A stretch of 64,000 nucleotides of DNA, taken from CAVSWT01 sp963731745 (GTDB taxonomy: Bacteria > Bacteroidota > Ignavibacteria > Ignavibacteriales > Ignavibacteriaceae). The DNA lies in contig CAVSWT010000029.1 in NCBI GenBank assembly GCA_963731745.1, positions 1 through 64,000 of the forward strand. The letters are read 5' to 3'. The notes below the pieces were generated by a model. It searched no databases and had not been told where the DNA came from. It worked only from the letters and a program-made list of their open reading frames with translations. The translations under genes and the position numbers were made by a program. Positions 37,856-47,287 of this stretch are shown piece by piece. How positions within the stretch are numbered: the first letter of the stretch is position 1; the number at the start of each line of letters is the position of its first letter.

Positions 37856-37881
37856 GTCACACTGAGCTTGTCGAAGTGTGA
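37856..37881. repeat. REP-like imperfect palindrome between gltX and glnS
   Basis: The sequence GTCACACTGAGCTTGTCGA followed by AGTGTGA forms a 7-bp stem TCACACT/AGTGTGA with an 11-base loop. It matches a short dispersed palindromic sequence remembered from many Bacteroidetes and other genomes. Only one copy was noticed in this window, between two genes, as such elements usually lie. Confidence 0.5.
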
Positions 37882-37915
37882 ATTCAATTATTCGAATAAT
37901 AAATATAAACCACTT

Positions 37916-39658
37916 ATGTCATCAGAAAACAACGCTAAAGAACCGAACAAGCTTAATAATGAATCGGGCAATATAAATAAAAACGAAACCACCTCCCCAT
38001 CAAATTTCATTCGGGATATAATTGATGAAGATATTGAAAAAAATAAATTTAATAAAAAAGTTCATACGCGTTTCCCTCCGGAACCAAATGGATATTTACA
38101 TATCGGCCATGCAAAATCTGTTTGCCTGAACTTTGGAATTGCTGAATCCTACAATGGTAAATGTAATTTGCGATTTGATGATACAAATCCAACTAAAGAA
38201 GACGTTGAATATGTGGATTCTATAATTGCGGATATTAAATGGCTTGGCTTTGATTGGGAAGACAGACTTTTTTATGCTTCTGATTATTTTGATCAGCTTT
38301 ATGATTATGCTGTTAAACTTATTAGAAAAGGAAAAGCTTACGTAGACTCCCAGAGTTACGATGAAATAAAAGATAATCGCGGCACACCTACAGAACCTGG
38401 CAAAGAAAGTCCATTTAGAAACAGGACTGTAGATGAAAATCTTAATCTATTTGAACGAATGAAGAATGGTGAATTTAAAGATGGTGAACTTGTACTAAGA
38501 GCTAAAATTGACATGAGTTCTCCAAATATGAATTTGCGCGATCCGATTATGTATCGAATTAGGCATGCTTCACATCATAGAACTGGAGATAAATGGTGTA
38601 TCTATCCTATGTACGATTGGGCTCACGGACAATCTGATTCGATTGAAGGAATTACTCATTCAATTTGTACTTTAGAATTTGAAAATCACAGGCCTTTGTA
38701 CGATTGGTTTTTAAATGAGTTAGAAATTCATCATCCTCAGCAGGTTGAATTTGCGCGTTTAAATTTAAGCTACACTATAACAAGCAAAAGAAAACTGCTT
38801 GAACTTGTTGAGAAAAAGCTTGTAACCGGTTGGGATGATCCAAGAATGCCAACTCTTTCGGCTTTTCGCCGCCGGGGCTACACTCCCGAGTCAATCAGAA
38901 ATTTTTCTGAGCGTGTTGGAGTAGCTAAAAGAGATGGGATGATTGATGTTGCGCTCCTTGAACATAGCATCAGAGAAGATTTAAATAAAAGATCTAATCG
39001 TGTTATGGCTGTTTTGTATCCATTAAAAGTTACAATTACAAACTATCCCGATTCCGTAATAGAAGAATTGGAAGCAGTAAATAATCCTGAAGACGAATCT
39101 AAAGGAAGTAGAAAAGTTCCCTTCTCCAAAGAGATTTATATTGAACGAGACGATTTTAAAGAAGATCCTCCTAAAAAGTTCTTTAGATTATCACCGGGCA
39201 AAGAAGTACGATTAAGATATGCTTACATAATTAAATGTGAAGAAGTTATAAAAGATGAATCAGGAAATATCATTGAACTAAAATGCACATATGATCCGGA
39301 TACTAAGAGCGGAACAGGAAAAAGTGATAAAAAAGTAAAAGGAACTATCCATTGGGTTTCATCTCAGCATGCAGTTGATGCGGAAGTTAGATTATACGAC
39401 CGCCTTTTTAATGTTGAAAATCCTGTTGGAGACAAAGAAAAAGATTTCAAAGAATTTTTAAACCCTGATTCTCTTATAATTATAAATTCCAAAGTTGAGC
39501 CCAGCTTAAAAAATGCAAATAATGGCGACCGCTTTCAGTTTGAAAGACAGGGTTATTTCTGTGTTGATATAAAAGACTCATCTGAAGATAAATTAGTTTT
39601 TAATAGAACTGTCACTTTAAGAGATTCTTGGGCTAAGATTGAGAAGAAGCATAATTAA
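37916..39658 (+). CDS. glnS: Glutaminyl-tRNA synthetase
   Basis: The protein has about 580 residues. It is a class I synthetase with the GlnRS form of the HIGH motif (RFPPEPNGYLHIGHAKS), the KMSKS counterpart TITSKRKLLE, and GWDDPRMPTL. A GlnRS C-terminal anticodon-binding domain completes it. The ATG at 37916 is chosen because the open frame upstream to 37868 runs through a REP-like palindrome and starts at a TTG inside it. The N-terminal about 45 residues are a charged, low-complexity extension. It lies 72 bases after gltX and was probably transcribed with it. Confidence 0.94.
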   Translation: MSSENNAKEPNKLNNESGNINKNETTSPSNFIRDIIDEDIEKNKFNKKVHTRFPPEPNGYLHIGHAKSVCLNFGIAESYNGKCNLRFDDTNPTKEDVEYVDSIIADIKWLGFDWEDRLFYASDYFDQLYDYAVKLIRKGKAYVDSQSYDEIKDNRGTPTEPGKESPFRNRTVDENLNLFERMKNGEFKDGELVLRAKIDMSSPNMNLRDPIMYRIRHASHHRTGDKWCIYPMYDWAHGQSDSIEGITHSICTLEFENHRPLYDWFLNELEIHHPQQVEFARLNLSYTITSKRKLLELVEKKLVTGWDDPRMPTLSAFRRRGYTPESIRNFSERVGVAKRDGMIDVALLEHSIREDLNKRSNRVMAVLYPLKVTITNYPDSVIEELEAVNNPEDESKGSRKVPFSKEIYIERDDFKEDPPKKFFRLSPGKEVRLRYAYIIKCEEVIKDESGNIIELKCTYDPDTKSGTGKSDKKVKGTIHWVSSQHAVDAEVRLYDRLFNVENPVGDKEKDFKEFLNPDSLIIINSKVEPSLKNANNGDRFQFERQGYFCVDIKDSSEDKLVFNRTVTLRDSWAKIEKKHN

Positions 39659-39681
39659 ATTAAATACGAATTTTCATTTTC

Positions 39682-39710
39682 TTGAAACTTAAAACATTTT
39701 ACCGTAATAT
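39682..39710 (+). promoter_or_regulatory. Sigma-70-type promoter of tRNA-Leu
   Basis: TTGAAA (39682-39687), a 17-base spacer and TAATAT (39705-39710) end 16 bases before the first base of the tRNA-Leu gene. Both hexamers and the spacing are close to the consensus. Confidence 0.7.
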
Positions 39711-39726
39711 TGCACTGCAAAAATTA

Positions 39727-39812
39727 GCCGAAGTGGCGGAATTGGTAGACGCGCTGGACTCAAAATCCAGTATGGCTTAAACCATGTGCCGGTTCGAGTC
39801 CGGCCTTCGGTA
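39727..39812 (+). tRNA. tRNA-Leu (anticodon CAA)
   Basis: This is an 86-base class II tRNA. The acceptor GCCGAAG pairs with CTTCGGT (first pair G-T) and the discriminator is A. The D arm is GGCGGAATTGGTAGACGC, the anticodon stem CTGGA/TCCAG holds the loop CTCAAAA (anticodon CAA), a long variable arm follows, and the T arm is CCGG-TTCGAGT-CCGG. The long variable arm and the loop identify leucine. No CCA is encoded. Confidence 0.96.
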
Positions 39813-39832
39813 CTTTGATTATAAAATATGTT

Positions 39833-39877
39833 AAAAAAAAAGCCGTTTCAATTTCTTGAAACGGCTTTTATATTTTG
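39833..39877. terminator. Bidirectional terminator between tRNA-Leu and the DUF6600 gene
   Basis: A 14-bp stem AAAAGCCGTTTCAA/TTGAAACGGCTTTT closes a four-base loop, with A- and T-rich flanks on both sides. It can end the plus-strand tRNA-Leu transcript and the convergent minus-strand DUF6600 transcript. Confidence 0.88.
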
Positions 39878-39901
39878 GAGAGTGCTCAATGAACAGGAAA
39901 C

Positions 39902-41270
39902 TTATTTTCTAGTTCTGGTTTTACTTTCATCTCTGCTATTACTGTTACCTCTGCTGTTGTTATTTGAACTACTTCTTTGAACATTTTCTCGCTGCGTTGG
40001 TCTTTGAGGCTCAACTGTCCTGCTGCTGGGTGCTGATTCTCGTTTAGGCGCAGTAGAAGTATTTGTTCTTTGGCTAGCTCCATTTTGCGATCCGCTGCTT
40101 TGATTTCTTATTACTCTTGGAGCTTCAGTTTTTTGCACTTCCTTTTTGGTTTCTACATTTCTTTGAGGAGTTCTTACTTCTGTATTTCTTACATTATTGT
40201 CAGTACGTTGACGAACTTCAACCGGATTACTTCTTTTAACATCGGTGTCTAGGCGTTTCAACCGAACTCCTTTTAATTGTTCTGCTATTTTCAACCTGTC
40301 TTTCGTTAACATTAGATTCAGTTGTTCTGCTTCTTTCAACGGTTCTATCAGTATTGATTGTTCTAAAGTCACCCTTTTCATCTCTAACTCTTACATTAGT
40401 ATCTTCAGTTCGGATATTGTTTCTATTCTCACCTAAAGCAATCCTATTTCTATCTAATGAAGAGCTTCGTTCAGACCTTATAATTTTAACCGAATTATTA
40501 TCATTTCCTTTAACAGACTCTCCTGATACTTGATAACTCCTAATAACTTCTCTGCTATTATCTTTTTGAGAAGATCTTGTCACTTCTCTTGGATCGCTGA
40601 CAAAGTTTATTTGTCTTTCTTTAATATTTCTTCCACCCATATTTCTAATGTATTCAACATCTACTCCTCTGTTTCTTATTCTGCCATCCGAATAATCGTA
40701 ATTTGTTCTATATTTTGTCTTATGATAAATGCCATAATTAGATGAAGGAGCAGCAAAATATCGATTTACATAAGGGTCACAGATGTATTTATATCTTACA
40801 AAATGCCAATGATTGTAAGGAGTATAATAATCGTTTGTAAATATTATCCCGACATTAACAAAAAACGTTGCGTAAGGAGGTAAAGGCGACCATCCAATGT
40901 AACTGTCATTGTAACGCCATTCTACCCATGCTGGTGCCCATTCATAGTCGGGAACCCATACCCAGCCATAGTAATCATCAAAATACCATCTGCCGTAATG
41001 ATAGGTGACATAACCGAAAGATTCATATGAATCCCAATACCATCCATCATTTGTCCAAATCCATTGACCATCCATATAAGGCGACCAGTTTGCGCGGATA
41101 TAATTTGGACGCCAAACCACAACGCCGGTGTTTAATTCATACCAGGCTCCGTATGGAGAGAGCTGTGAGTAAAATGCTCCAAAGCTCATTGTTTGCGGCA
41201 AATTTTTAGCCCCAATGTTAATTGCAGAGCTTAATGCTAATGCTATTATAAATAATGCTATCTTTTTCAT
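39902..41270 (-). pseudogene. DUF6600-like WG-rich exported protein gene, probably split by a frameshift
   Basis: The first frame (40236-41270) has a signal peptide and then the aromatic DUF6600-type pattern (YGAWYELNTGVVVWRP, GQWIWTNDGWYWDS, YHYGRWYFDDYYGWVWVPD). Next comes an R/S/T/N/E-rich tail that stops at VETPRHRC. The overlapping frame (from about 40250 down to 39902) continues the same low-complexity composition (DVKRSNPVEVRQRTDNN ... SRDESKTRTRK). Dropping one base near 40243-40250 joins them. The part of the second frame upstream of the join has a quite different composition, so it is a shadow there. Function is unknown; family members are envelope proteins. Confidence 0.7.
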
Positions 41271-41430
41271 GATGAACCTCGCTGAGTTTTATAACTTAAT
41301 TTATAGTTGAATAGCCAATGATTGTGCCATGCGGATTATAATATAAGTGATGAAAAATTGAAGAAATGAATGCTTTGGTTGTCTAATTTAGTGTACAGTT
41401 TAATGCAGTTAAGATACAATAAAAATACAG

Positions 41431-42564
41431 TTATCTTTTAACTTTTCTGTTTTTCCATTTATAATTGCCCAGTAACCCGAATAATGCTGAAAATATTATA
41501 TAAGGAATATGGAAAATCTCCGCCAGAAAAAACGGTTTAAGTATCTCGTCTGAGTATAACAATTTCGTTCCTTTTTTTAGTATAATAAACTCAATTAAAA
41601 TCTTAGCTAAATAACTAATAATGAATGTTATTAAAAATATTTTTGAAAATATAATTCCTAACAATAATTGGATTAGCAAACTGCAGTAAAACAGAAAGAT
41701 AAAAATAAGTTTTGCAACAATAATTTTATTTTTATAAAACAAACCTTTACTTGCCCATCTCCTTCTTTGCTGAAAGAATTCTGAAAATGTTTTACTTGGA
41801 TTTGTATAAGAAATAGCATCTTTATTTAAGCTGAATTTTATTTGGAAATTAGTTTCATAAAATATTTTCTGCATTAAAATTTCATCATCACCTGAAGAAA
41901 GATTAAGATTATCCTCAAATCCATTTACTTTGGTATAAACATTTTCTCTGTAAGCCAAATTTGCTCCGTTACAAATAACCGGAGATTTATTTCCTATTAA
42001 TCCTGCGCCGCTCAAAATTAATCCGGCAAATTCTAATCTTTGAAGTCTTGTAAATACTTTTTTATCATCAATAAAATCTACCGGACCTGAAACGAAACCA
42101 GTATCATCGTCAAAATAACAAAGAAGATTCTGCAGCCAATCGGGTTTATGGATGCAATCGGCATCTGTGGTTACGATAATATCTCCTTTTGAATTTTCAA
42201 TTCCAAACTTAACCGCTCTTTTTTTATGAGCTTGATTTGTTTTTGCATCAACTCTCTTTAATACTTTTATATTTTCTAACTTGATAGCTTGCTCTAATTT
42301 AAAAACTGAGTCATCAGTTGAATTATCGTTAACATAAATAACTTCAAATTTTTCTTTTGGATAAGTTAATCCCTCAATACTTTTTAGACTTGAAAGAATA
42401 TTTTCAGATTCATTTCTGAATGGAATAATGATAGAAATAAATTCATCAATTACTCTATCCTCAACTACAATTAATTTATTCAAACCATCTGAAATTGTAG
42501 TGAGAAAATAGATGTAATAAAAAAGAAGAAGTAAAAATAAAATCAATAAGATAATTTCAATCAT
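41431..42564 (-). CDS. Family 2 glycosyltransferase with C-terminal membrane helices
   Basis: The protein has about 377 residues. An N-terminal membrane helix precedes a GT-A/GT2 domain: SIIIPFRNESENILSSLKS, then VIYVNDNSTDDS, VTTDADCIHKPDWL (DxD-type) and the acceptor motif QQRRRWASKG (Q/RxxRW). Three to four helices close the protein. It is an inner membrane processive or lipid-directed glycosyltransferase; donor and acceptor are unknown. The ATG at 42564 overlaps the stop of the UPF0104 gene (ATGATTGA), so the two are translationally coupled and likely act on the same lipid-linked sugar. Confidence 0.9.
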   Translation of the reverse strand: MIEIILLILFLLLLFYYIYFLTTISDGLNKLIVVEDRVIDEFISIIIPFRNESENILSSLKSIEGLTYPKEKFEVIYVNDNSTDDSVFKLEQAIKLENIKVLKRVDAKTNQAHKKRAVKFGIENSKGDIIVTTDADCIHKPDWLQNLLCYFDDDTGFVSGPVDFIDDKKVFTRLQRLEFAGLILSGAGLIGNKSPVICNGANLAYRENVYTKVNGFEDNLNLSSGDDEILMQKIFYETNFQIKFSLNKDAISYTNPSKTFSEFFQQRRRWASKGLFYKNKIIVAKLIFIFLFYCSLLIQLLLGIIFSKIFLITFIISYLAKILIEFIILKKGTKLLYSDEILKPFFLAEIFHIPYIIFSALFGLLGNYKWKNRKVKR

Positions 42565-43546
42565 TGTTTTTCTTGAAGATAAAGATAAGTCCAACAAGTG
42601 ACGGAATTAAAATATTAATAAAGAATACGCTGAACGCTGCACTAAACGCAGTTTGACTTAATTCCCCTATCTTTGTTAAGAAGAATATCGACACGCCTTC
42701 TCTAATTCCTAATTCGCCAATTGAAAACTGACCGATAAAAACCTTTGCAAATAATATCATGCTTACTGCATTCGCATAAGACAATAAATGAAGTTTATGT
42801 GAAAATGCGGCGATTAAAAACACGAATTGGAATAGGAAACAGAGATAAAATAGAAATGATAGAAAAATCATTTTGAAACTATAAGAACGGTTAACTGATT
42901 TTAAGGCTTGAAGCTTATGAACATTCTTCTCAAGAAATTTAATATTCATTATTCTAGATTTTACTAGCTCAAAGTATTTTTTATGATTATCAAAAAATAA
43001 ATAGACTAGAATGATTAATAATATCAACCCGAAAAAACTTATTAAAATATTTTTATAAGAGATTGCTAATCCATTGCCAATAAAAAATGCAGACGAAATC
43101 ATCCCCAAAGTCAATATTATAGACAGCGGAAAAAATTTATCCAATGCCGTCGCAACAGTTACTTTCAAAATGGATTTTTCTTTTAAAGCTATTCCTCTTC
43201 CAAAATACTCCCCTATTCTTGCGGGAGTAAATGCACCGGCGCTTAACCCATAAAACAATGAACTTAATATCTTGGATTTATCATATTCGTTTAGAATTGT
43301 TTGACAAGTTAATTCCCATTTTAAAAATTGTAAATAAATATTTAACGGCAGCAATAAAACCGCAATAAATAAAAAAAATAAATTTGCTGATTTTATTGAT
43401 TTTTCAATATCTGCTAAATTTATTTTCTCGATAAAGTAAACCAACAAACCGGCGGCAATAATTATTTTTAGAACAAAAACAATTAAATTTTTAACTCTTG
43501 CTTGAGGTTGTTCTTTATGTGTATCTATTTCAATTTCTCTAAACAA
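42557..43546 (-). CDS. UPF0104/LPG-synthase-like integral membrane protein
   Basis: The protein has 329 residues and about eight transmembrane helices. The family motifs GLSAGAFTPARIGEYFGRG and GQFSIGELGIREGVSIFFL are present. It is the second UPF0104 protein in the window and is only distantly similar to the one at 11819-12790. Its stop codon overlaps the start of a GT2 glycosyltransferase, a pairing found in glycolipid gene sets. A role as a lipid-linked sugar flippase or acceptor-binding partner is inferred from this context only. Confidence 0.85.
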   Translation of the reverse strand: MFREIEIDTHKEQPQARVKNLIVFVLKIIIAAGLLVYFIEKINLADIEKSIKSANLFFLFIAVLLLPLNIYLQFLKWELTCQTILNEYDKSKILSSLFYGLSAGAFTPARIGEYFGRGIALKEKSILKVTVATALDKFFPLSIILTLGMISSAFFIGNGLAISYKNILISFFGLILLIILVYLFFDNHKKYFELVKSRIMNIKFLEKNVHKLQALKSVNRSYSFKMIFLSFLFYLCFLFQFVFLIAAFSHKLHLLSYANAVSMILFAKVFIGQFSIGELGIREGVSIFFLTKIGELSQTAFSAAFSVFFINILIPSLVGLIFIFKKNND

Positions 43547-43558
43547 TTAATTTTATTT

Positions 43559-44446
43559 TCATATGAATTCAAAAGAAAAACCGAATCCATAACGATGGAC
43601 ACGATCGGTAAAGTATTGATTAAATAAATCACCGCCTGTATAGTAAGATGTATAAATTAAAATTCCCTTTCCATTCCATTCTCCGAATTTAAGTCCCAGC
43701 AAATAATTTTGATCGCCAACATATTTAGGAATTCCTTCAAAATTAATATGCCCGGCAAAAAATATATTTGTTTCTTTCCCAAAAGTTTTTCCGATTAATT
43801 TAGGCGAAGATATTTCAATGCCTGTCCCAAACATTGTGCGTTTTAAAGGTTTGCCGCCTGCATTCTGATGAAATGCGTAAGACGCACTGCCGTAATATCT
43901 AAAAAGTAAATTCTGAGTTGGCAATATATTTCCAATTGCTATTTCCGCGTAATCTCTTCCAAACGCAAATGGAATTTTACCATTTTTCCAACTATGCGTG
44001 TACCAATCCCAATGTCCATCCGCAAGGTGAGAGCTATTATGAATTATTCGAAATCTTGAAAATAATTCACCATTAGAAGTCTTTTTTGTATAAGTAAGAT
44101 TACCGCCAAAAAAACCATCCAATTCATCTATTTGCAAACGGAATTCTTGATAGGATGTAACATATGCAAACGCCATAAACTCAGCGCCAATTGTAAATAC
44201 ATTTTCAGCAAAACTAAATTTAAATAGATCGATGGAATTTCCAATATCAACTTTTAAATGCCAATTATTGGGATACATTAACACACCCATTTTTGCTTCA
44301 TCAATGTTTGCACGGAGAGGAATAAAATGCAAGCCTTTAGGGAGAAATTCAAATTCATATTTTGAACTATCTTTTTGAAAATTTTGAGCACTTATATTTA
44401 TTGTAATAAATAAAATTAAAAGAGAGTTGATAATTATTTTCAGCAT
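43559..44446 (-). CDS. DUF1207-like exported outer-membrane-type protein
   Basis: The protein has about 295 residues from the ATG at 44446; a TTG 33 bases upstream would overlap the preceding gene. A signal peptide ends NISAQN. The mature part contains FEFLPKGLHFIPLRANIDEAKMG (shown in part: LPKGLHFIPLRANIDEAKMG), then alternating aromatic strands ending RYGFGFSFEFI. This pattern resembles DUF1207 proteins, which are predicted outer membrane barrels. Function is unknown. It lies between the radical SAM/SPASM gene and the UPF0104/GT2 pair on the same strand, within a probable operon. Confidence 0.65.
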   Translation of the reverse strand: MLKIIINSLLILFITINISAQNFQKDSSKYEFEFLPKGLHFIPLRANIDEAKMGVLMYPNNWHLKVDIGNSIDLFKFSFAENVFTIGAEFMAFAYVTSYQEFRLQIDELDGFFGGNLTYTKKTSNGELFSRFRIIHNSSHLADGHWDWYTHSWKNGKIPFAFGRDYAEIAIGNILPTQNLLFRYYGSASYAFHQNAGGKPLKRTMFGTGIEISSPKLIGKTFGKETNIFFAGHINFEGIPKYVGDQNYLLGLKFGEWNGKGILIYTSYYTGGDLFNQYFTDRVHRYGFGFSFEFI

Positions 44447-44468
44447 GTTTTTTTTAATTGTTATCAAT

Positions 44469-45486
44469 TTAATTTTCAATTTCTAAAATATTTACTTTTA
44501 GTCCTTCTGTGCAATTATTACACATATCAATATTTTTTCTGCCGCCTAATATTTTACTTCTAAAATTTATGTAGGCTTCTGATTTCCATATTTCGCTAAA
44601 TGAATTATTTGATAAATTACCAATTTCATGTTCAGCATCTTTATCGAAACAGCAAGGAACAACTTTCCCATCCCAGGTAATAACTGAAGTACGCCATAAA
44701 GCAAAGCAATGGTTTTCAAGTTTGCTTTTTATTTTGTAATCACCGTCGTGCATGTTGTATCTTCTGTAGTCTTTATTCTTCGGGCAGAAACTTTTCGGCA
44801 TTTTCTTTTGAACTTACCTGCATAGTTTTGAAAACTACTTTATCAACTCCAACATCTTTTCCGTATTCTAAAACTTGTTTATACTGATGTTCATTTTGTT
44901 TCATTAAAATAAATTGAAATTCGATGAACGGAGTTTTTTGTTTGAGTTCTTTTTTTCTATTTACTATAATTCTTAATCCTTCATCAGCTTGCTTAAAAGT
45001 TCCTCCGACTCTATAATTTTGATAACTTTCTTCATCAAGCCCGTCAATTGAAAATATTAGTTTATTGGGAGCATGATTTAAAATTTCATCAACATTTTTT
45101 TCATTTATAAAATGTCCGTTTGTGCTGATAGAAACGTATACATTTTTGCTCTGCGCATAAGAAATCATTGATAATAATTCTTTATTGATGAAAGGCTCTC
45201 CCTGGAAAAACATCTGAATATAAAAACTAGTTTTGCTGATTTCATCTATTATTTTTTTAAAGTCATTTAATTTCAAAAGTCCCAGCGGCCTAGTTAAACT
45301 GCCTAATCCCGAAGGACATTCAGGACATTTTAAATTGCAATGATTTGTAGGCTCAATCGAAAAAGAAACCGGCATTCCCCAAACGATCGGCTTTTTAAAC
45401 AGTTTAGATAAGTTAAATGATGCAACTATCTTTATTACATTAAAAAACCTTTTGATAGTAAAATATTTTAAAATATTTATTTCCAA
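44469..45486 (-). pseudogene. Radical SAM/SPASM protein gene, split by a frameshift
   Basis: The first frame (44773-45486) carries the radical SAM core with the CxxxCxxC cluster motif in HCNLKCPEC, then QMFFQGEPFINKE and VSISTNGHF, and ends at KENAEKFLPEE. The second frame (44469-44801) carries the SPASM part: HCFALWRTSVITWDGKVVPCCFD, EIWKSEAY and MCNNC (first motif seen as WRTSVITWDGKVVPCCFD). Reading CC instead of CCC at 44782-44784 (minus strand) joins them as AEKFLPKNKDYRRYN. The joined length of about 340 residues is normal. Such enzymes modify peptides or other substrates; the substrate here is unknown. Confidence 0.85.
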
Positions 45487-45630
45487 TATCGTTCTAATTT
45501 TGCTTATGAAAATAATTAAATATTAACACTTACAAAAGAAATATAGAACACAGTTAAGATACATTATTTTGTTAAGCAAATTATATTTTGTTACTTTTAT
45601 CATCCATTAATTATTAATCCTGGAGCGAGA

Positions 45631-47259
45631 ATGTTTATTAATTTCGGTGATATACCCGGTCATCAAAATCTTTTTTTGGATTACTTATACGAGTTTGAAA
45701 ATGTAAAAGAATTTTATGAAAATGATTTTCGAAATAAGGACGAATATTTAAACAAATTTAAAAAGATTACCGGAACCGAAAGATCTTTTCGAGATAACCT
45801 TCCAGATATCATCCTAAAGCAATATAAAAATTTAGAGCCATCGCAAAAGACAAAAGATAATATAACTTCTTTAAATTCTAAACATACGCTAGCAGTGGTT
45901 ACCGGGCAGCAGCTTGGTATTCTTGGCGGACCACTTTATACTTTTTATAAAATTATTACCGCTATCAAATTAGCTGCAAGTTTATCGGGAAAATACGCGG
46001 ACTTTAATTTCATTCCTGTATTCTGGTTAGAAGGTGATGACCATGACGTCGAAGAAGTCAGTCACATAAATCTTGTAAATGATAATAATGAATTGATGAA
46101 GTTAAACTATGGTGAAATAAATCCAGACGAAGAGATAAAAGTAAGTGTGGGAAATATCAAATTTGATGATGCAGTTAATTCCTTTTTTGATGAGCTGGAT
46201 AAGAATTTACGAAATACGGAATTTAAAGATAATTTGATGTCAAAACTTAAATCCATCTACTCGGAAGGCAAAACATATCGCGAATCTTTTTCTGAATTAA
46301 TCTTTTGGCTTTTTGATGAATACGGATTGGTGCTTTTTAACCCTCAAGACATTGAAATCAAAACTTTATTGAAACCGATTTTCAAAAAAGAGATTAATGA
46401 ATTTAGAACACATACCGAAAAATTGGTAAATGTTTCTGCAAAACTTGAAGAGACTTATCATGCTCAAGTAAAAGTTAAACCAATAAATTTATTCTATGGA
46501 AATGAAGAAGGCAGATTTTCAATTGAGCCGATGGATGACGGTGGTTATCGATTAAAACGCAAAAAGAAAAAATTCACCAATGAAGAAATAATTTCTGAGA
46601 TAGAAAACAATCCCCAGAATTTTAGTCCGAATGTTTTACTAAGACCAATTTGCCAGGATTATATACTTCCAACAGCATTTTACATCGGCGGTCCGAGCGA
46701 AATAGCTTACTTTGCTCAAGTTACAAAACTTTATAATTTATTTAATTTGGAAACTCCATTTATCTATCCTCGATCCTCCGCTACCATAATTGAAAAAAAT
46801 ATTAATTCTATATTAGAAAAATATAACTTGTCAGTGGAAGACATTTTTACGGATATTGAAAAGCTTAAGTTGAAAGTAGTAGAATCAATTTCTTCTACAA
46901 CCATGGAAGATGTTTTTGGTAAAACTCAGCATGAGATCGATCTTGCTTTAGATAATCTGAAAGAAAAATTATTTGTTATTGATAAAACTATAGCTGATTC
47001 TACTTCTAAGTATAGAGATAAGATATTTCATTATTTGAATGAGCTAAAAGATAAATCAAAAGAATCTCAATCTAAAAAACATGAGATAACTTTGCGTCAA
47101 ATTGATAAAGCTGCGGTAGCGTTATTTCCTAATTCAAACTTGCAGGAAAGGGAAATAAATTTTATCTACTTTGCTAATAAATATGGAATAGATTTTTTAA
47201 AGAAAATTTTTGAAGAGATCGAAATAAATAAATTTGAACATCAAACTTTGAAGCTTTGA
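45631..47259 (+). CDS. bshC: Bacillithiol biosynthesis cysteine-adding enzyme BshC
   Basis: The protein has 542 residues, the typical BshC length. The HUP-type nucleotide-binding motif TGQQLGILGGPLYTFYKI is present, with FIPVFWLEGDDHDVEEV and the C-terminal IDKAAVALFPNSNLQERE. BshC adds cysteine to glucosaminyl-malate in the last step of bacillithiol synthesis. The ATG follows CTGGAG. bshA and bshB are not in the window, which is common since these genes are usually scattered. The gene stands alone on the plus strand. Confidence 0.95.
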   Translation: MFINFGDIPGHQNLFLDYLYEFENVKEFYENDFRNKDEYLNKFKKITGTERSFRDNLPDIILKQYKNLEPSQKTKDNITSLNSKHTLAVVTGQQLGILGGPLYTFYKIITAIKLAASLSGKYADFNFIPVFWLEGDDHDVEEVSHINLVNDNNELMKLNYGEINPDEEIKVSVGNIKFDDAVNSFFDELDKNLRNTEFKDNLMSKLKSIYSEGKTYRESFSELIFWLFDEYGLVLFNPQDIEIKTLLKPIFKKEINEFRTHTEKLVNVSAKLEETYHAQVKVKPINLFYGNEEGRFSIEPMDDGGYRLKRKKKKFTNEEIISEIENNPQNFSPNVLLRPICQDYILPTAFYIGGPSEIAYFAQVTKLYNLFNLETPFIYPRSSATIIEKNINSILEKYNLSVEDIFTDIEKLKLKVVESISSTTMEDVFGKTQHEIDLALDNLKEKLFVIDKTIADSTSKYRDKIFHYLNELKDKSKESQSKKHEITLRQIDKAAVALFPNSNLQEREINFIYFANKYGIDFLKKIFEEIEINKFEHQTLKL

Positions 47260-47287
47260 TAAAATTCAAAAATTAATATCAGCTTTA

